Position numbers and translations under genes: made by a program. From positions 1-35,032 of the forward strand of contig JAUNWH010000029.1 of NCBI GenBank assembly GCA_030540405.1: 35,032 nucleotides of DNA, given 5' to 3'. This document shows positions 25,890-32,859 of this stretch, one piece after another. The stretch is from Spirochaetales bacterium (GTDB taxonomy: Bacteria; Spirochaetota; Spirochaetia; Treponematales; Treponemataceae). The notes under the pieces are model-generated. The model worked only from the letters and a program-made list of their open reading frames with translations. It had not been told where the DNA came from and made no database searches. How positions within the stretch are numbered: the first letter of the stretch is position 1; each line of letters begins with the position of its first letter.

Positions 25890-25918
25890 AAAAAAAGCAG
25901 ACAAATGAAAATGCCTGC
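25890..25918 (-). terminator. Intrinsic terminator after the MATE gene
   Basis: On the minus strand GCAGGCA and TGTCTGC form a 7-bp stem with one G/T wobble and an 8-nt loop, followed by seven T. It lies between the MATE stop and the uvrA promoter. Confidence 0.75.
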
Positions 25919-25934
25919 ATAAACAAAGTCAAAG

Positions 25935-27278
25935 CTAGTATTCAGTTCTTGTAATGTTCTTTAGCCACTTCTTGCTTTTATAGAATGAGAACACCCAAGG
26001 CCACTTTACAAATTCGTCCAGGCACATAAAAAAGTAAACCCATACAACAGGAAGTTTAAGCACAAAGGCTGTAAGAACTCCGGTAACAACTCCGTAGCCC
26101 CACATATCAACCGTGTCGCAGATAAGACCGAATTTTGTACATCCGCCCGAACGGAAAATGCCTGCAATAAGCGTTGTGTTAACAGCAGTTCCCATAATAT
26201 AGTAGACATTTATAAAAAGCATCTGCTTTAAATAGTACATTGCAAGACTGGAAAGCGAAGCATATTTTATAACAAAAGGAATTGAAGCAAGCACTAAAAG
26301 TCCGCCAAAAACGCCTGCGACAACTGTAATCTTAAGAAATTCCTTTGCGCCTTTTTCTGCCTCTTCAATCTTGTCCGCGCCAATTAAGTTTCCTACAATT
26401 ATACCGCCAACTGCGGCAACTGCATAACAGAACACTGTAGCAAAATTGCGCACGACACAAACAATCGAATTCGCCGCCACAACATCAGAACCAAGACGCC
26501 CCATAATCGCAACATACACAGAAAAAGCTGCTCCCCAAGAAACATCATTCAGCAAAGCAGGCAACGACATTTTAAAGAAGTCTTTGGCAAGAGAACGGCT
26601 CTTTAAAAACATATAGGAAAACTTAAGCTTTATATCCTTGCTACGGGCTGAAACTATAAGACATCCTGCAACACAAACAGCCTGAGAAATGCAAGTAGCA
26701 AGCGCAACTCCGCGGATTCCCATTCTTTCAATTCCGAAAAATCCAAATATAAAAACCGCATTAAGAATGATATTCAAAAAAAATCCTACGCCATTAAAAA
26801 AAGTCGCCACCGAAACACGGCCTGCGCTTCTAAGCATGGAAAAGTAAACATTAGAAACCGCCCACAAAAGATAGAACACCCAGATTATGCGAAGATATTC
26901 CGCTCCTTCTGCAATCAAAACTGGATCAGGCGTATAAACACGCATAAGTTTTTCCGGGAACAAAGACGCGCCAATGGAAAAAGCAATGGCAACTGCAAAA
27001 GAACATTTAAGCGCAATTCCTTCAATCGCTTCAAGAGCCTTAAAATCTTTTTTACCAAAGTACTGAGCCGCAAGAAGAATTGAACCAGAGCTTATGCCGG
27101 AATAAAACATAAAGACAAGCCCCGAATACTGGGTTGCAAGAGAGCCTGCCGCAATAGCGTTCTGTCCTACACTGTTCAGCATGATAACATCAACAGAGCC
27201 CATCATCGCTGCAAATATATTCTGAAGAATAACAGGAAGAAGCATCTTAAGCGAATCTTTGTAAAACTGTTTATTCAT
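25935..27278 (-). CDS. MATE-family multidrug/metabolite antiporter
   Basis: A 447-residue polytopic inner-membrane protein with about 12 hydrophobic segments, expected to exchange cations for drugs or metabolites. The N-terminus has LPVILQNIFAAMMGSVDVIML and AIAAGSLATQ, the segment typical of the family's first repeat, and the second repeat starts near MSLPALLNDVSWG with an equivalent LGSDVVAANSIV. A good AAAGGAG site precedes the ATG. It is transcribed alone, with a terminator after it and degenerate palindromic units in the promoter region, one of which lies just before the ribosome site. The substrate cannot be predicted. Confidence 0.93.
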   Translation of the reverse strand: MNKQFYKDSLKMLLPVILQNIFAAMMGSVDVIMLNSVGQNAIAAGSLATQYSGLVFMFYSGISSGSILLAAQYFGKKDFKALEAIEGIALKCSFAVAIAFSIGASLFPEKLMRVYTPDPVLIAEGAEYLRIIWVFYLLWAVSNVYFSMLRSAGRVSVATFFNGVGFFLNIILNAVFIFGFFGIERMGIRGVALATCISQAVCVAGCLIVSARSKDIKLKFSYMFLKSRSLAKDFFKMSLPALLNDVSWGAAFSVYVAIMGRLGSDVVAANSIVCVVRNFATVFCYAVAAVGGIIVGNLIGADKIEEAEKGAKEFLKITVVAGVFGGLLVLASIPFVIKYASLSSLAMYYLKQMLFINVYYIMGTAVNTTLIAGIFRSGGCTKFGLICDTVDMWGYGVVTGVLTAFVLKLPVVWVYFFMCLDEFVKWPWVFSFYKSKKWLKNITRTEY

Positions 27279-27651
27279 AATTTTCTCCTTTTTACGTCAT
27301 TATCGGAGTTTATTCGATAATCAGAAACACATATATAACATTTGTTCTAATATAATGCAAGATACACGAATCAAACTGAGCAACAAAGCACAAAATTGAG
27401 GAAGAAATTATCCAGTCACGCTGGATAATGACAGAAAAACTGGATAGTGGCAGAAAAAGTTAGATAATCGAAATGACAAAAAAATCTATTGGGGGATTAC
27501 AATATCAAGTACGGAAATGACAAAAAAAACAAGAGATGCCTAAAAAACACCTTCTATGTCATTTTCAGGCTTGACCCGATAATTTCCGTATCAAGCACGG
27601 CAATGACACTTAGAACTTATTAGACACCCCTGTTATGGTAAAACTTTTAAC
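27279..27651. repeat. Gene-free stretch with degenerate palindromic units
   Basis: No gene is visible. I count at least five units of the TGTCATT family. One is next to the MATE ribosome site (27296-27322, arms ATTATCG/CGATAAT). One is at 27408-27431 (TTATCCAG/CTGGATAA). Decayed units lie near 27470-27480 and 27505-27525. A fused pair lies at 27557-27608: ATTTTCAGG/CCCGATAAT and an inverse unit with CCGT/ACGG. Most stems have mismatches, so the cluster looks old. No transposase remnant was found. Confidence 0.75.
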
Positions 27652-28587
27652 TTAGTCGGAAAATAATGGAGTTGAAAGGTATCGGTCTCCAGAATCCGGA
27701 AGAAGAGCCACAATAACTTTTCCTTTGTTTTCAGGACGCTGGGCAAGAATTTTTGCAGCCTTTAGAGCAGCACCGCTTGAAATTCCAACAAGAATTCCTT
27801 CTGAATGCGCAAAAGTCTTTTCTTCCGCAAAAGCGTCATCATTTTCTATGGCAATAATTTCGTCATAAATCTTTGTGTCAAGAGTTTCTGGAACAAAGCC
27901 CGCGCCTATTCCCTGAATTTTATGAGAGCCGGCAGTTCCTTTTGAAAGAACAGGGCTTGAAGCAGGCTCAACAGCAACTACTTTTACAGCCGGATTTTTT
28001 GACTTTAAGAATTCTCCTACACCTGAAACAGTTCCGCCAGTTCCTACGCCAGCAACAAAAATGTCAACTTTTCCGTCTGTCTGATTCCAAATTTCAGGAC
28101 CAGTTGTCTCGCGGTGGGCTTTAGGGTTAGCCGGATTTACAAACTGACCAAGAATAACAGAGCCTGGAATTGACTTTTGAAGCTCTTCCGCCTTTGCAAT
28201 TGCGCCTTTCATTCCTTTAGAGCCTTCGGTAAGAACAAGTTCAGCACCATAAGCCTTTAGAAGATTGCGGCGTTCAACGCTCATTGTCTCAGGCAAAGTC
28301 AAAATAGCCTTGTATCCTTTTGCAGCGGCAACAGCGGCAAGCCCAATTCCTGTGTTTCCAGAAGTAGGTTCAATTATAGAAGCTCCAGGCTTTAAAATGC
28401 CTTTTTTTTCTGCATCTTCAATCATTGCAAGGGCGATTCTGTCTTTTACGCTTCCGGCCGGATTCAGATATTCCAGCTTTGCAAGCAAGGTTGCGTTTTC
28501 AATGCCGCTAGCCTTTGAGTAATTGTTGAGCTTTAGAATTGGTGTGTTTCCAATCAGTTCTACTACGCTTTCCTTAATGTCTGCCAT
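27652..28587 (-). CDS. cysK: Cysteine synthase A (O-acetylserine sulfhydrylase)
   Basis: A 311-residue pyridoxal-phosphate enzyme that makes cysteine from O-acetylserine and sulfide. The N-terminus has [20 protein letters not shown], the PLP lysine is in [11 protein letters not shown], the substrate loop is [20 protein letters not shown], phosphate-binding glycines are in [17 protein letters not shown], and the C-terminus has [14 protein letters not shown]. All key parts are intact and length is typical. AGGAGG precedes the ATG. The upstream gene is an Rrf2 regulator, and the promoter contains two 17-bp operator-like palindromes, so regulation by sulfur or Fe-S status is likely. Confidence 0.97.
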   Translation of the reverse strand: MADIKESVVELIGNTPILKLNNYSKASGIENATLLAKLEYLNPAGSVKDRIALAMIEDAEKKGILKPGASIIEPTSGNTGIGLAAVAAAKGYKAILTLPETMSVERRNLLKAYGAELVLTEGSKGMKGAIAKAEELQKSIPGSVILGQFVNPANPKAHRETTGPEIWNQTDGKVDIFVAGVGTGGTVSGVGEFLKSKNPAVKVVAVEPASSPVLSKGTAGSHKIQGIGAGFVPETLDTKIYDEIIAIENDDAFAEEKTFAHSEGILVGISSGAALKAAKILAQRPENKGKVIVALLPDSGDRYLSTPLFSD

Positions 28588-28612
28588 ATCCGGCCTCCTG
28601 CTAGTTTATATT

Positions 28613-28629
28613 CCTACTTAAAATATAGG
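28613..28629. promoter_or_regulatory. Operator-like site B in the cysK promoter
   Basis: CCTACTTAAAATATAGG, 17 bp with CCTA/TAGG ends, A/T-rich flanks, at the expected transcription start. The CC-N13-GG geometry and WWWW flanks are like those recalled for IscR type-2 sites. Confidence 0.5.
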
Positions 28630-28641
28630 TTTTATGCGATT

Positions 28642-28670
28642 ATACTAGCCTTTATTTCCTATTAAGTCAA
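28642..28670 (-). promoter_or_regulatory. cysK promoter
   Basis: On the minus strand TTGACT (28670-28665), a 17-bp spacer and TAGTAT (28647-28642); TATAAT at 28644-28639 is an alternative -10 with a longer spacer. Site A covers the -35 and site B lies just past the -10. Confidence 0.6.
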
Positions 28671-28674
28671 TAGG
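28658..28674. promoter_or_regulatory. Operator-like site A in the cysK promoter
   Basis: CCTATTAAGTCAATAGG, perfect 6-bp arms around a 5-bp centre, overlapping the -35 box. It is the best match to the CCTA-N9-TAGG pattern shared with sites at 28613-28629 and, more weakly, at 29227-29243. Confidence 0.6.
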
Positions 28675-28718
28675 TTTTTATAATTTATTATTATTTTTTC
28701 CACACGGATTGAATGAAG

Positions 28719-28750
28719 AGTCATTCCTGTGCCTCGACACAGGAATCTGT
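28719..28750 (+). repeat. Single palindromic unit of the TGTCATT family
   Basis: GTCATT followed by the stem ATTCCTGTG/CACAGGAAT (28723-28746, loop CCTCGA) and TCTGTTG. It differs from the unit at 10921-10944 by a paired change in the stem (C to T on one arm, G to A on the other) that keeps the hairpin perfect. It lies alone, between the Rrf2 gene and the cysK promoter. Confidence 0.85.
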
Positions 28751-28774
28751 TGAATATAGAAGCTAACAAGATAT

Positions 28775-29203
28775 TTATATTACCCAGTCGCTTACGCTTT
28801 CCGGCTTTAAAAGGTCGGAAATTTTTATGCTGTATAGATAGTTGGAAATTATAGTGTCTAGTTTTTCCCACATGGGGAGTGTCTTGCATTCAGCGGAGCG
28901 GGGACAGGATTCTGCATTTTCTTCAAGGCAAGTAACAGGGGCTAAAGTTCCTTCTGTGAGCTTTAAGATTTCTCCAACGGAATACTCGTCAGCGTCTTTT
29001 GTAAGCCTGTAGCCGCCTTTTTTTCCGCGCAAGCCTTCAACAAAGCCCGCCTTGACCAAAAGAGCCACAATGCTTTCAAGGTATTTTAGCGATACATCCT
29101 GATTTTCAGCAATGACATTTAATGGAACAAACACGCCTTTTCCATGCGAACAAAGTTCTATTATAACACGGAGCGCATAACGCCCTCTTGTTGAAATCAG
29201 CAT
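28775..29203 (-). CDS. Rrf2-family regulator, IscR/CymR-like
   Basis: A 142-residue transcription regulator. The winged helix has MLISTRGRYALRVIIELCSH and VSLKYLESIVALLVKAGFVE, then the wing GLRGKKGGYRL. Cys92, Cys100 and Cys106 sit where IscR carries its three [2Fe-2S] cysteines (Cys92, Cys98, Cys104 in E. coli), but with C-x7-C-x5-C spacing, and Leu occupies the place of the fourth ligand, His107. CymR of Firmicutes, which also pairs with cysK, lacks such cysteines. The protein therefore looks like a cluster-binding or redox-sensing regulator placed next to a cysteine gene. A strong ribosome site (GAGGTTAGG) precedes ATG, and an operator-like site lies 25 nt upstream. Confidence 0.88.
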   Translation of the reverse strand: MLISTRGRYALRVIIELCSHGKGVFVPLNVIAENQDVSLKYLESIVALLVKAGFVEGLRGKKGGYRLTKDADEYSVGEILKLTEGTLAPVTCLEENAESCPRSAECKTLPMWEKLDTIISNYLYSIKISDLLKPESVSDWVI

Positions 29204-29226
29204 AAACCTAACCTCTTTTTTATTTT

Positions 29227-29243
29227 CCTATCTTACCACAAGG
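29227..29243. promoter_or_regulatory. Operator-like site C upstream of the Rrf2 gene
   Basis: CCTATCTTACCACAAGG shares the 17-bp CCTA...GG form of the cysK sites but has only three paired end bases (CCT/AGG). Autoregulation is typical of this family. Confidence is low because the symmetry is weak. Confidence 0.35.
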
Positions 29244-29360
29244 ATTATTTAGTTTCAACGTGCTTTCTTAAAGAAAAGACAATTGCGATAAAGAGGGTCG
29301 TCCTTCCTCCAAAAACTAAAAAAAATGAAACTTAACGGCGCGGAATGTGTCTAACAAGGC

Positions 29361-30068
29361 ATGGAAAACGGAATTAACACAGTCTCTGTATATGGAGATT
29401 CAATTTTAAAGGGCGCGGTTACAGGAACAGGAAGCGGACACCTTTTTGACATAACAAAGAATGACAGCCTTTCACTTGCAGCAGCAAAATTAGGATTCAA
29501 GCTGAACAACCAAAGCGTATTCGGAAACATAATCACCAAAAGCTACAAGAGGTTTTTGCGTGATGTTGAGCGGAATGCGCTTGGCGACCTTGGAATAATA
29601 GAATCCGGCGGAAACGACTGCGACTATGACTGGGCGCAAGTATGCTCCGGGGAAAACTTAAATCCACGTGTTGGCATAGACGAATTTATCAGCACAATAG
29701 ACACAATGGTAAGCACTTGCCGCAAAAACGGAACAACTCCGCTCATTATGACAATGCCGCCTCTTGTTCCAGACCGATGGCTTTTGCACATTTGCCGAGG
29801 ATATGACGAACAAAAAGTAAAGGCGTTTGTGAACTCGGACATTATGACGCTGTACCAAAACCACGAAACATACAATGCGCATCTTGTTAAATACAGTTTT
29901 CAAAACAACGTGCAGATTGTGGACATGAGGCTTGCATTTCTTGAGTCCAAAAAAGACAAAGAGCTTATGTGCCAGGACGGAATCCACCCAAACGAAGCCG
30001 GCTACAGATTCATGGCGGAAATCTGGGAAAAAGAGCTTCCAAAAATCAAAAACGAGTTTTCAAAATAG
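29361..30068 (+). CDS. SGNH/GDSL-type hydrolase
   Basis: A 235-residue protein. Block I has Ser14 in YGDSILKG; a Gly/Asn oxyanion pair may be in SVFGN (Gly55, Asn56) and Asn85 in ESGGNDCDYDW; block V has Asp206 and His209 in QDGIHPNEAGY. So the catalytic Ser-His-Asp set and oxyanion residues are present, and it probably cleaves esters (lipid, acetyl-sugar or similar). No signal peptide or TM segment, so it is likely cytoplasmic. The start ATG is 4 nt past AAGG; an earlier in-frame start is not evident. It stands alone between the Rrf2 gene and the DUF3015 gene. Substrate unknown. Confidence 0.85.
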   Translation: MENGINTVSVYGDSILKGAVTGTGSGHLFDITKNDSLSLAAAKLGFKLNNQSVFGNIITKSYKRFLRDVERNALGDLGIIESGGNDCDYDWAQVCSGENLNPRVGIDEFISTIDTMVSTCRKNGTTPLIMTMPPLVPDRWLLHICRGYDEQKVKAFVNSDIMTLYQNHETYNAHLVKYSFQNNVQIVDMRLAFLESKKDKELMCQDGIHPNEAGYRFMAEIWEKELPKIKNEFSK

Positions 30069-30115
30069 TGAAATTTAAGTTTTTTGTTAATTTATGCTAA
30101 TCACTGTTCATTTTC

Positions 30116-30144
30116 TTGACTTTTTGAAATTGTTGCTTTATCAT
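30116..30144 (+). promoter_or_regulatory. Promoter of the DUF3015 gene
   Basis: TTGACT, a 17-bp spacer and TATCAT. It gives a leader of about 60 nt carrying AAGGAG (30157-30162), a partly paired stem AGAAACAAA/TTTGTTTTTCT, a possible five-codon reading frame (30176-30193), and a second, better ribosome site. Confidence 0.65.
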
Positions 30145-30211
30145 TTATAAAACTAAAAGGAGAAACAAAAACTTTATGGCTTTGTTTTTCTGAAAAACTT
30201 TGGAGGCTCTT

Positions 30212-30655
30212 ATGTTTAAGGGTAAATTGGCTGCTGCAGTAGCTGTTGTATCATTGGCACTTGCTTCTAGCGCATTTGCTACAAAGGTTGGACCTGGTCT
30301 TGGTTATGTTGTTTTCGGAGATCAGAACGGACCTGTTTATGACTTGCTTGCCGCAACAACAAACGGCACATTCTGTTCACAGGGATTCGCTATTACATTC
30401 GGAACTTCTGGATATAGCGGAGGACTTATCGGAATGGAAGAAACAGACAAGTTCATCGCAGACAACATGGATGCACTTGCAACAGACATCGCTATGGGCG
30501 AAGGCGAATATGTTGACACACTTTCAACAATGCTCAACGTTTCTGACAGTGTAGCTTTCAAAGCTGCTCTTCAGGCAAACTTTGACAACATTTTCTCTTC
30601 TTCAGACGTATCTGCAACTGAAGTAAGCGGAAAGATTTACTCACTTGTTGGCTAA
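30212..30655 (+). CDS. DUF3015-family exported protein
   Basis: A 147-residue protein. The signal peptide (KGKLAAAVAVVSLALASSAFA) is split by description and cleaved before TKVG. The mature domain has the family pattern VGPGLGYVVFGDQNG, LAATTNGTFCSQGFAITFGT and SGYSGG. Usual DUF3015 members have Cys in the GCGLG and SGC positions; here these are Pro and Tyr, so the expected disulfide is missing. Start is ATG 30212, 6 nt after GGAGG; reading from TTG 30200 would include the ribosome site. Codon choice (AAC, GAC, ATC, TTC) differs from most neighbours and fits high expression. A strong terminator follows at 30676-30715. Function unknown; it is often next to DUF4105 genes, as here, as I recall. 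Confidence 0.85.
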   Translation: MFKGKLAAAVAVVSLALASSAFATKVGPGLGYVVFGDQNGPVYDLLAATTNGTFCSQGFAITFGTSGYSGGLIGMEETDKFIADNMDALATDIAMGEGEYVDTLSTMLNVSDSVAFKAALQANFDNIFSSSDVSATEVSGKIYSLVG

Positions 30656-32678
30656 GTTGGACATTTCGTCTAAAAGAACAGGGTACGGCCGCAAAGTCGT
30701 ACCCTGTTTGTTTTTACTTGCAGCTTCGTTTTTCCTGCCAGTATTTGCAGATGAAAACAGCCCCGCAAAAGGAACTGCGGACGCCGTTGACTTTTCAGGA
30801 AAACTAGAAGCAATTTCAAAGCTAGCCCCTACAGAGCCAGCTCCCGGCTACGAAAAAAAAGCACAGGAAGCTGTGGACAAAGCATTTTCCATGGAGCTTT
30901 ATAACGCGCCATATTGGAAAACACTTCTTCATTACAAGCCTTCTCCATTCCACAAAAACAAGAGTCTTGTGGACGACCCTATGTTTTTTTTAGCTAAAAA
31001 AGGCAAGACAAATCCAAAGGCAGAGCTTGAAGCAACTATAAAAGCATTTTTTTCTCCTGCGCCCGGCAAAGATGAACGGCATGCAATCGAGCGTTTTCCT
31101 GGCAGATTTAAATGGATTTGCGACCAGCTGAATCTTTCAAAAGAGGATTTTCCTTATGATGGAGACGTATATTATCAGTCGATTGTGCGGAAAGTAAATC
31201 CCGGGGACGTTTACCTTATATTCCCGGCAGGCTTTCTAAAAAATCCGGCTTCAGTTTTCGGACATACATTTTTGCTCATGGAATCCAAAGGACAGTCGCG
31301 TCTTCTTGCAAGCTCTATAAATTACGGAGCTGTTACAAATATAACAGGCGGCGCGATGTACGCAATTCTAGGTCTTGTTGGAGGATTCCGGGGATATTTT
31401 GGATTCGTGCCTTACTATGAAAAAATCAAGCAGTACGCCAATATGGATATGCGCGATATATGGGAATACCGCTTAAACTTTTCAGAAGAAGAAAAAGACA
31501 GAATGCTGCGCCATGTTTTTGACCTTTCAGGTATTTACTCGCGTTACTTTTTTATAAGCGAAAACTGCTCATACAATCTTTTATTTCTTATAGAAGCCGC
31601 AAAGCCAGAAACAGACATAACGAATATTTTAAGCGGCGTTGTAGAGCCAATAGAAACTGTAAAGACCATCTGCGAAACAGGACTTGCAGATAAAACTGAC
31701 TACAGACCTTCCGTGTACTCAAAACTGGAATTTCAAAAGACACAGCTTACACGGAAGCAAAACAAATATGTAAAAGACGTTTGTTACGGGAAAAAGACAG
31801 CAAAGGACTTCCCATTCGGCGACTTGCCAAAAGAAAAACAGGCTGAAATTTGGGAACAGGCATCCGACTATCTTACTTCCCTCTTGAACAGCCGGAAAAT
31901 TTCATCAGATGAATACAGACCGCGGTTTGTTTCAGTTCTTTCGGAGCGTAGAAAGCTAGGCAAGATAGAATCCAGCACAAAAATAACAGAGCCTCCGCAC
32001 CCGGAAAAAGCACATGGCTCCAAAAAGATTTCCATTCACGGCGGAAAAGACATTGAAGGCGCATACACAGGCTTGGAATTTCGTCTTACAGCGCACGAAC
32101 AGCTTGAAAATCCTGCAGGATACGCTTCAAATTCAGAACTTGTGTTCGGTGAAATCGACCTTAGAGTGCATCCGCAGGAAACAGACTTCTACTTAAAGAA
32201 AGCCTTGATTGCCTCGGTAATCTCGCTGCCGGTTTCAGACCTGTACTTTTTTAACAGTGCAATGAATATTGTTGTCGGACTTGACTCCAACCCGAATGAA
32301 TATAAAGAAGAAGCTCTTGCATTCAGGCTAAAAGCAATGTTCGGAACAAGCATAAAGCCAGCTTATTGGATTCAGCCTTACTTTCTTGCAGGATTTGATG
32401 CTTATGCTTCTCCAAAGTATGAAAGAAAGCACTTTTATGCAGATCCGCTTATTGGCGCAGAAGTCGGCTTTATAACAACAGCAGGAATCTGGAAGAACAA
32501 AATTGCGGCAAGCGCGCTTCAGTCGCCGTTCAACAAAAAACATTTAAGGATTCAAGCAAGCGTAAATGAAGGCTTAAATCTTGCCCAGAACATTTCACTC
32601 AAAGGCGGATACTCTTTCAATATGGACTGGGGCGAACACTGGCACGAGTTCACGGTTTCATTCAACGCATATTTTTAG
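30645..32678 (+). CDS. DUF4105 (Lnb N-terminal-like) exported protein
   Basis: A 677-residue envelope protein. It starts at TTG 30645 (or TTG 30648/30657), which overlaps the DUF3015 stop; a later start would cut the positive region of the signal peptide (about 17-35, cleaved after VFA). The N-terminal domain (about 85-350) matches DUF4105, renamed in Pfam as the Lnb N-terminal periplasmic domain, with His207 in SVFGHTFLLM and Cys308 in SENCSYNLLFLIE, the likely thiol-enzyme pair. Lnb of Bacteroides is a lipoprotein N-acyltransferase, but whether this protein does that is unknown. The C-terminal third (about 480-677) has alternating strands and ends NAYF, which suggests an outer-membrane barrel. 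Translation is probably coupled to DUF3015. Confidence 0.85.
   Translation: MLAKLDISSKRTGYGRKVVPCLFLLAASFFLPVFADENSPAKGTADAVDFSGKLEAISKLAPTEPAPGYEKKAQEAVDKAFSMELYNAPYWKTLLHYKPSPFHKNKSLVDDPMFFLAKKGKTNPKAELEATIKAFFSPAPGKDERHAIERFPGRFKWICDQLNLSKEDFPYDGDVYYQSIVRKVNPGDVYLIFPAGFLKNPASVFGHTFLLMESKGQSRLLASSINYGAVTNITGGAMYAILGLVGGFRGYFGFVPYYEKIKQYANMDMRDIWEYRLNFSEEEKDRMLRHVFDLSGIYSRYFFISENCSYNLLFLIEAAKPETDITNILSGVVEPIETVKTICETGLADKTDYRPSVYSKLEFQKTQLTRKQNKYVKDVCYGKKTAKDFPFGDLPKEKQAEIWEQASDYLTSLLNSRKISSDEYRPRFVSVLSERRKLGKIESSTKITEPPHPEKAHGSKKISIHGGKDIEGAYTGLEFRLTAHEQLENPAGYASNSELVFGEIDLRVHPQETDFYLKKALIASVISLPVSDLYFFNSAMNIVVGLDSNPNEYKEEALAFRLKAMFGTSIKPAYWIQPYFLAGFDAYASPKYERKHFYADPLIGAEVGFITTAGIWKNKIAASALQSPFNKKHLRIQASVNEGLNLAQNISLKGGYSFNMDWGEHWHEFTVSFNAYF
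30676..30715 (+). terminator. Intrinsic terminator inside the start of the DUF4105 gene
   Basis: ACAGGGTACG (30678-30687) and CGTACCCTGT (30698-30707) make a perfect 10-bp stem, extendable by one A/T pair, with a 10-nt loop and the tail TTGTTTTT. It lies inside the signal-peptide codons of the DUF4105 gene, 20 nt past the DUF3015 stop. It should end most DUF3015 transcripts. Confidence 0.85.
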
Positions 32679-32684
32679 AAATTG

Positions 32685-32735
32685 TTAACCGAGTTTCTTA
32701 TAGAAACATCGCCAGGATTAAGCATGATAATGACA
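32685..32735. repeat. Degenerate remnant of the palindromic repeat element
   Basis: The segment contains GTTAACCGAGTTTCTTATAGAA, which resembles the outer arm of copies 1 and 2, followed by AGGATTAAGCATGATAATGACA, a decayed unit read from the other strand as TGTCATTATCATGCTTAATCC. The hairpin arms no longer pair well. Description is split across the two pieces; the match is by eye. Confidence 0.55.
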
Positions 32736-32800
32736 TAAAAGATACTTTTGGGAACAGCCCCGACAAAAATAGTATCATATTAAAATTTTTACTGGACATA

Positions 32801-32835
32801 AAAAAAGCTCCTGTAGAATACTCTACAAGAGCTTT
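32801..32835 (-). terminator. Intrinsic terminator after the dCACHE receptor
   Basis: On the minus strand AAAGCTCTTGTAGA and TCTACAGGAGCTTT pair over 13 of 14 positions around a 4-nt loop and are followed by a T tract. It lies between two converging genes and may also help end the DUF4105 transcript, but the plus-strand T run is poor. Confidence 0.8.
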
Positions 32836-32859
32836 GCTTGTTTATATATAATTTTTTTA

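Noticed and set aside
27279-27651. Possible CRISPR array because of several short similar palindromic segments
   Set aside because: The units vary in length, orientation and sequence, there are no equal-length spacers, and no cas gene is present. Similar units occur singly elsewhere, which fits dispersed palindromes.
28588-28680. Cysteine or methionine riboswitch/T-box before cysK
   Set aside because: The predicted leader is only about 40 nt and holds no multi-stem fold or terminator; the palindromes are better read as protein-binding sites.
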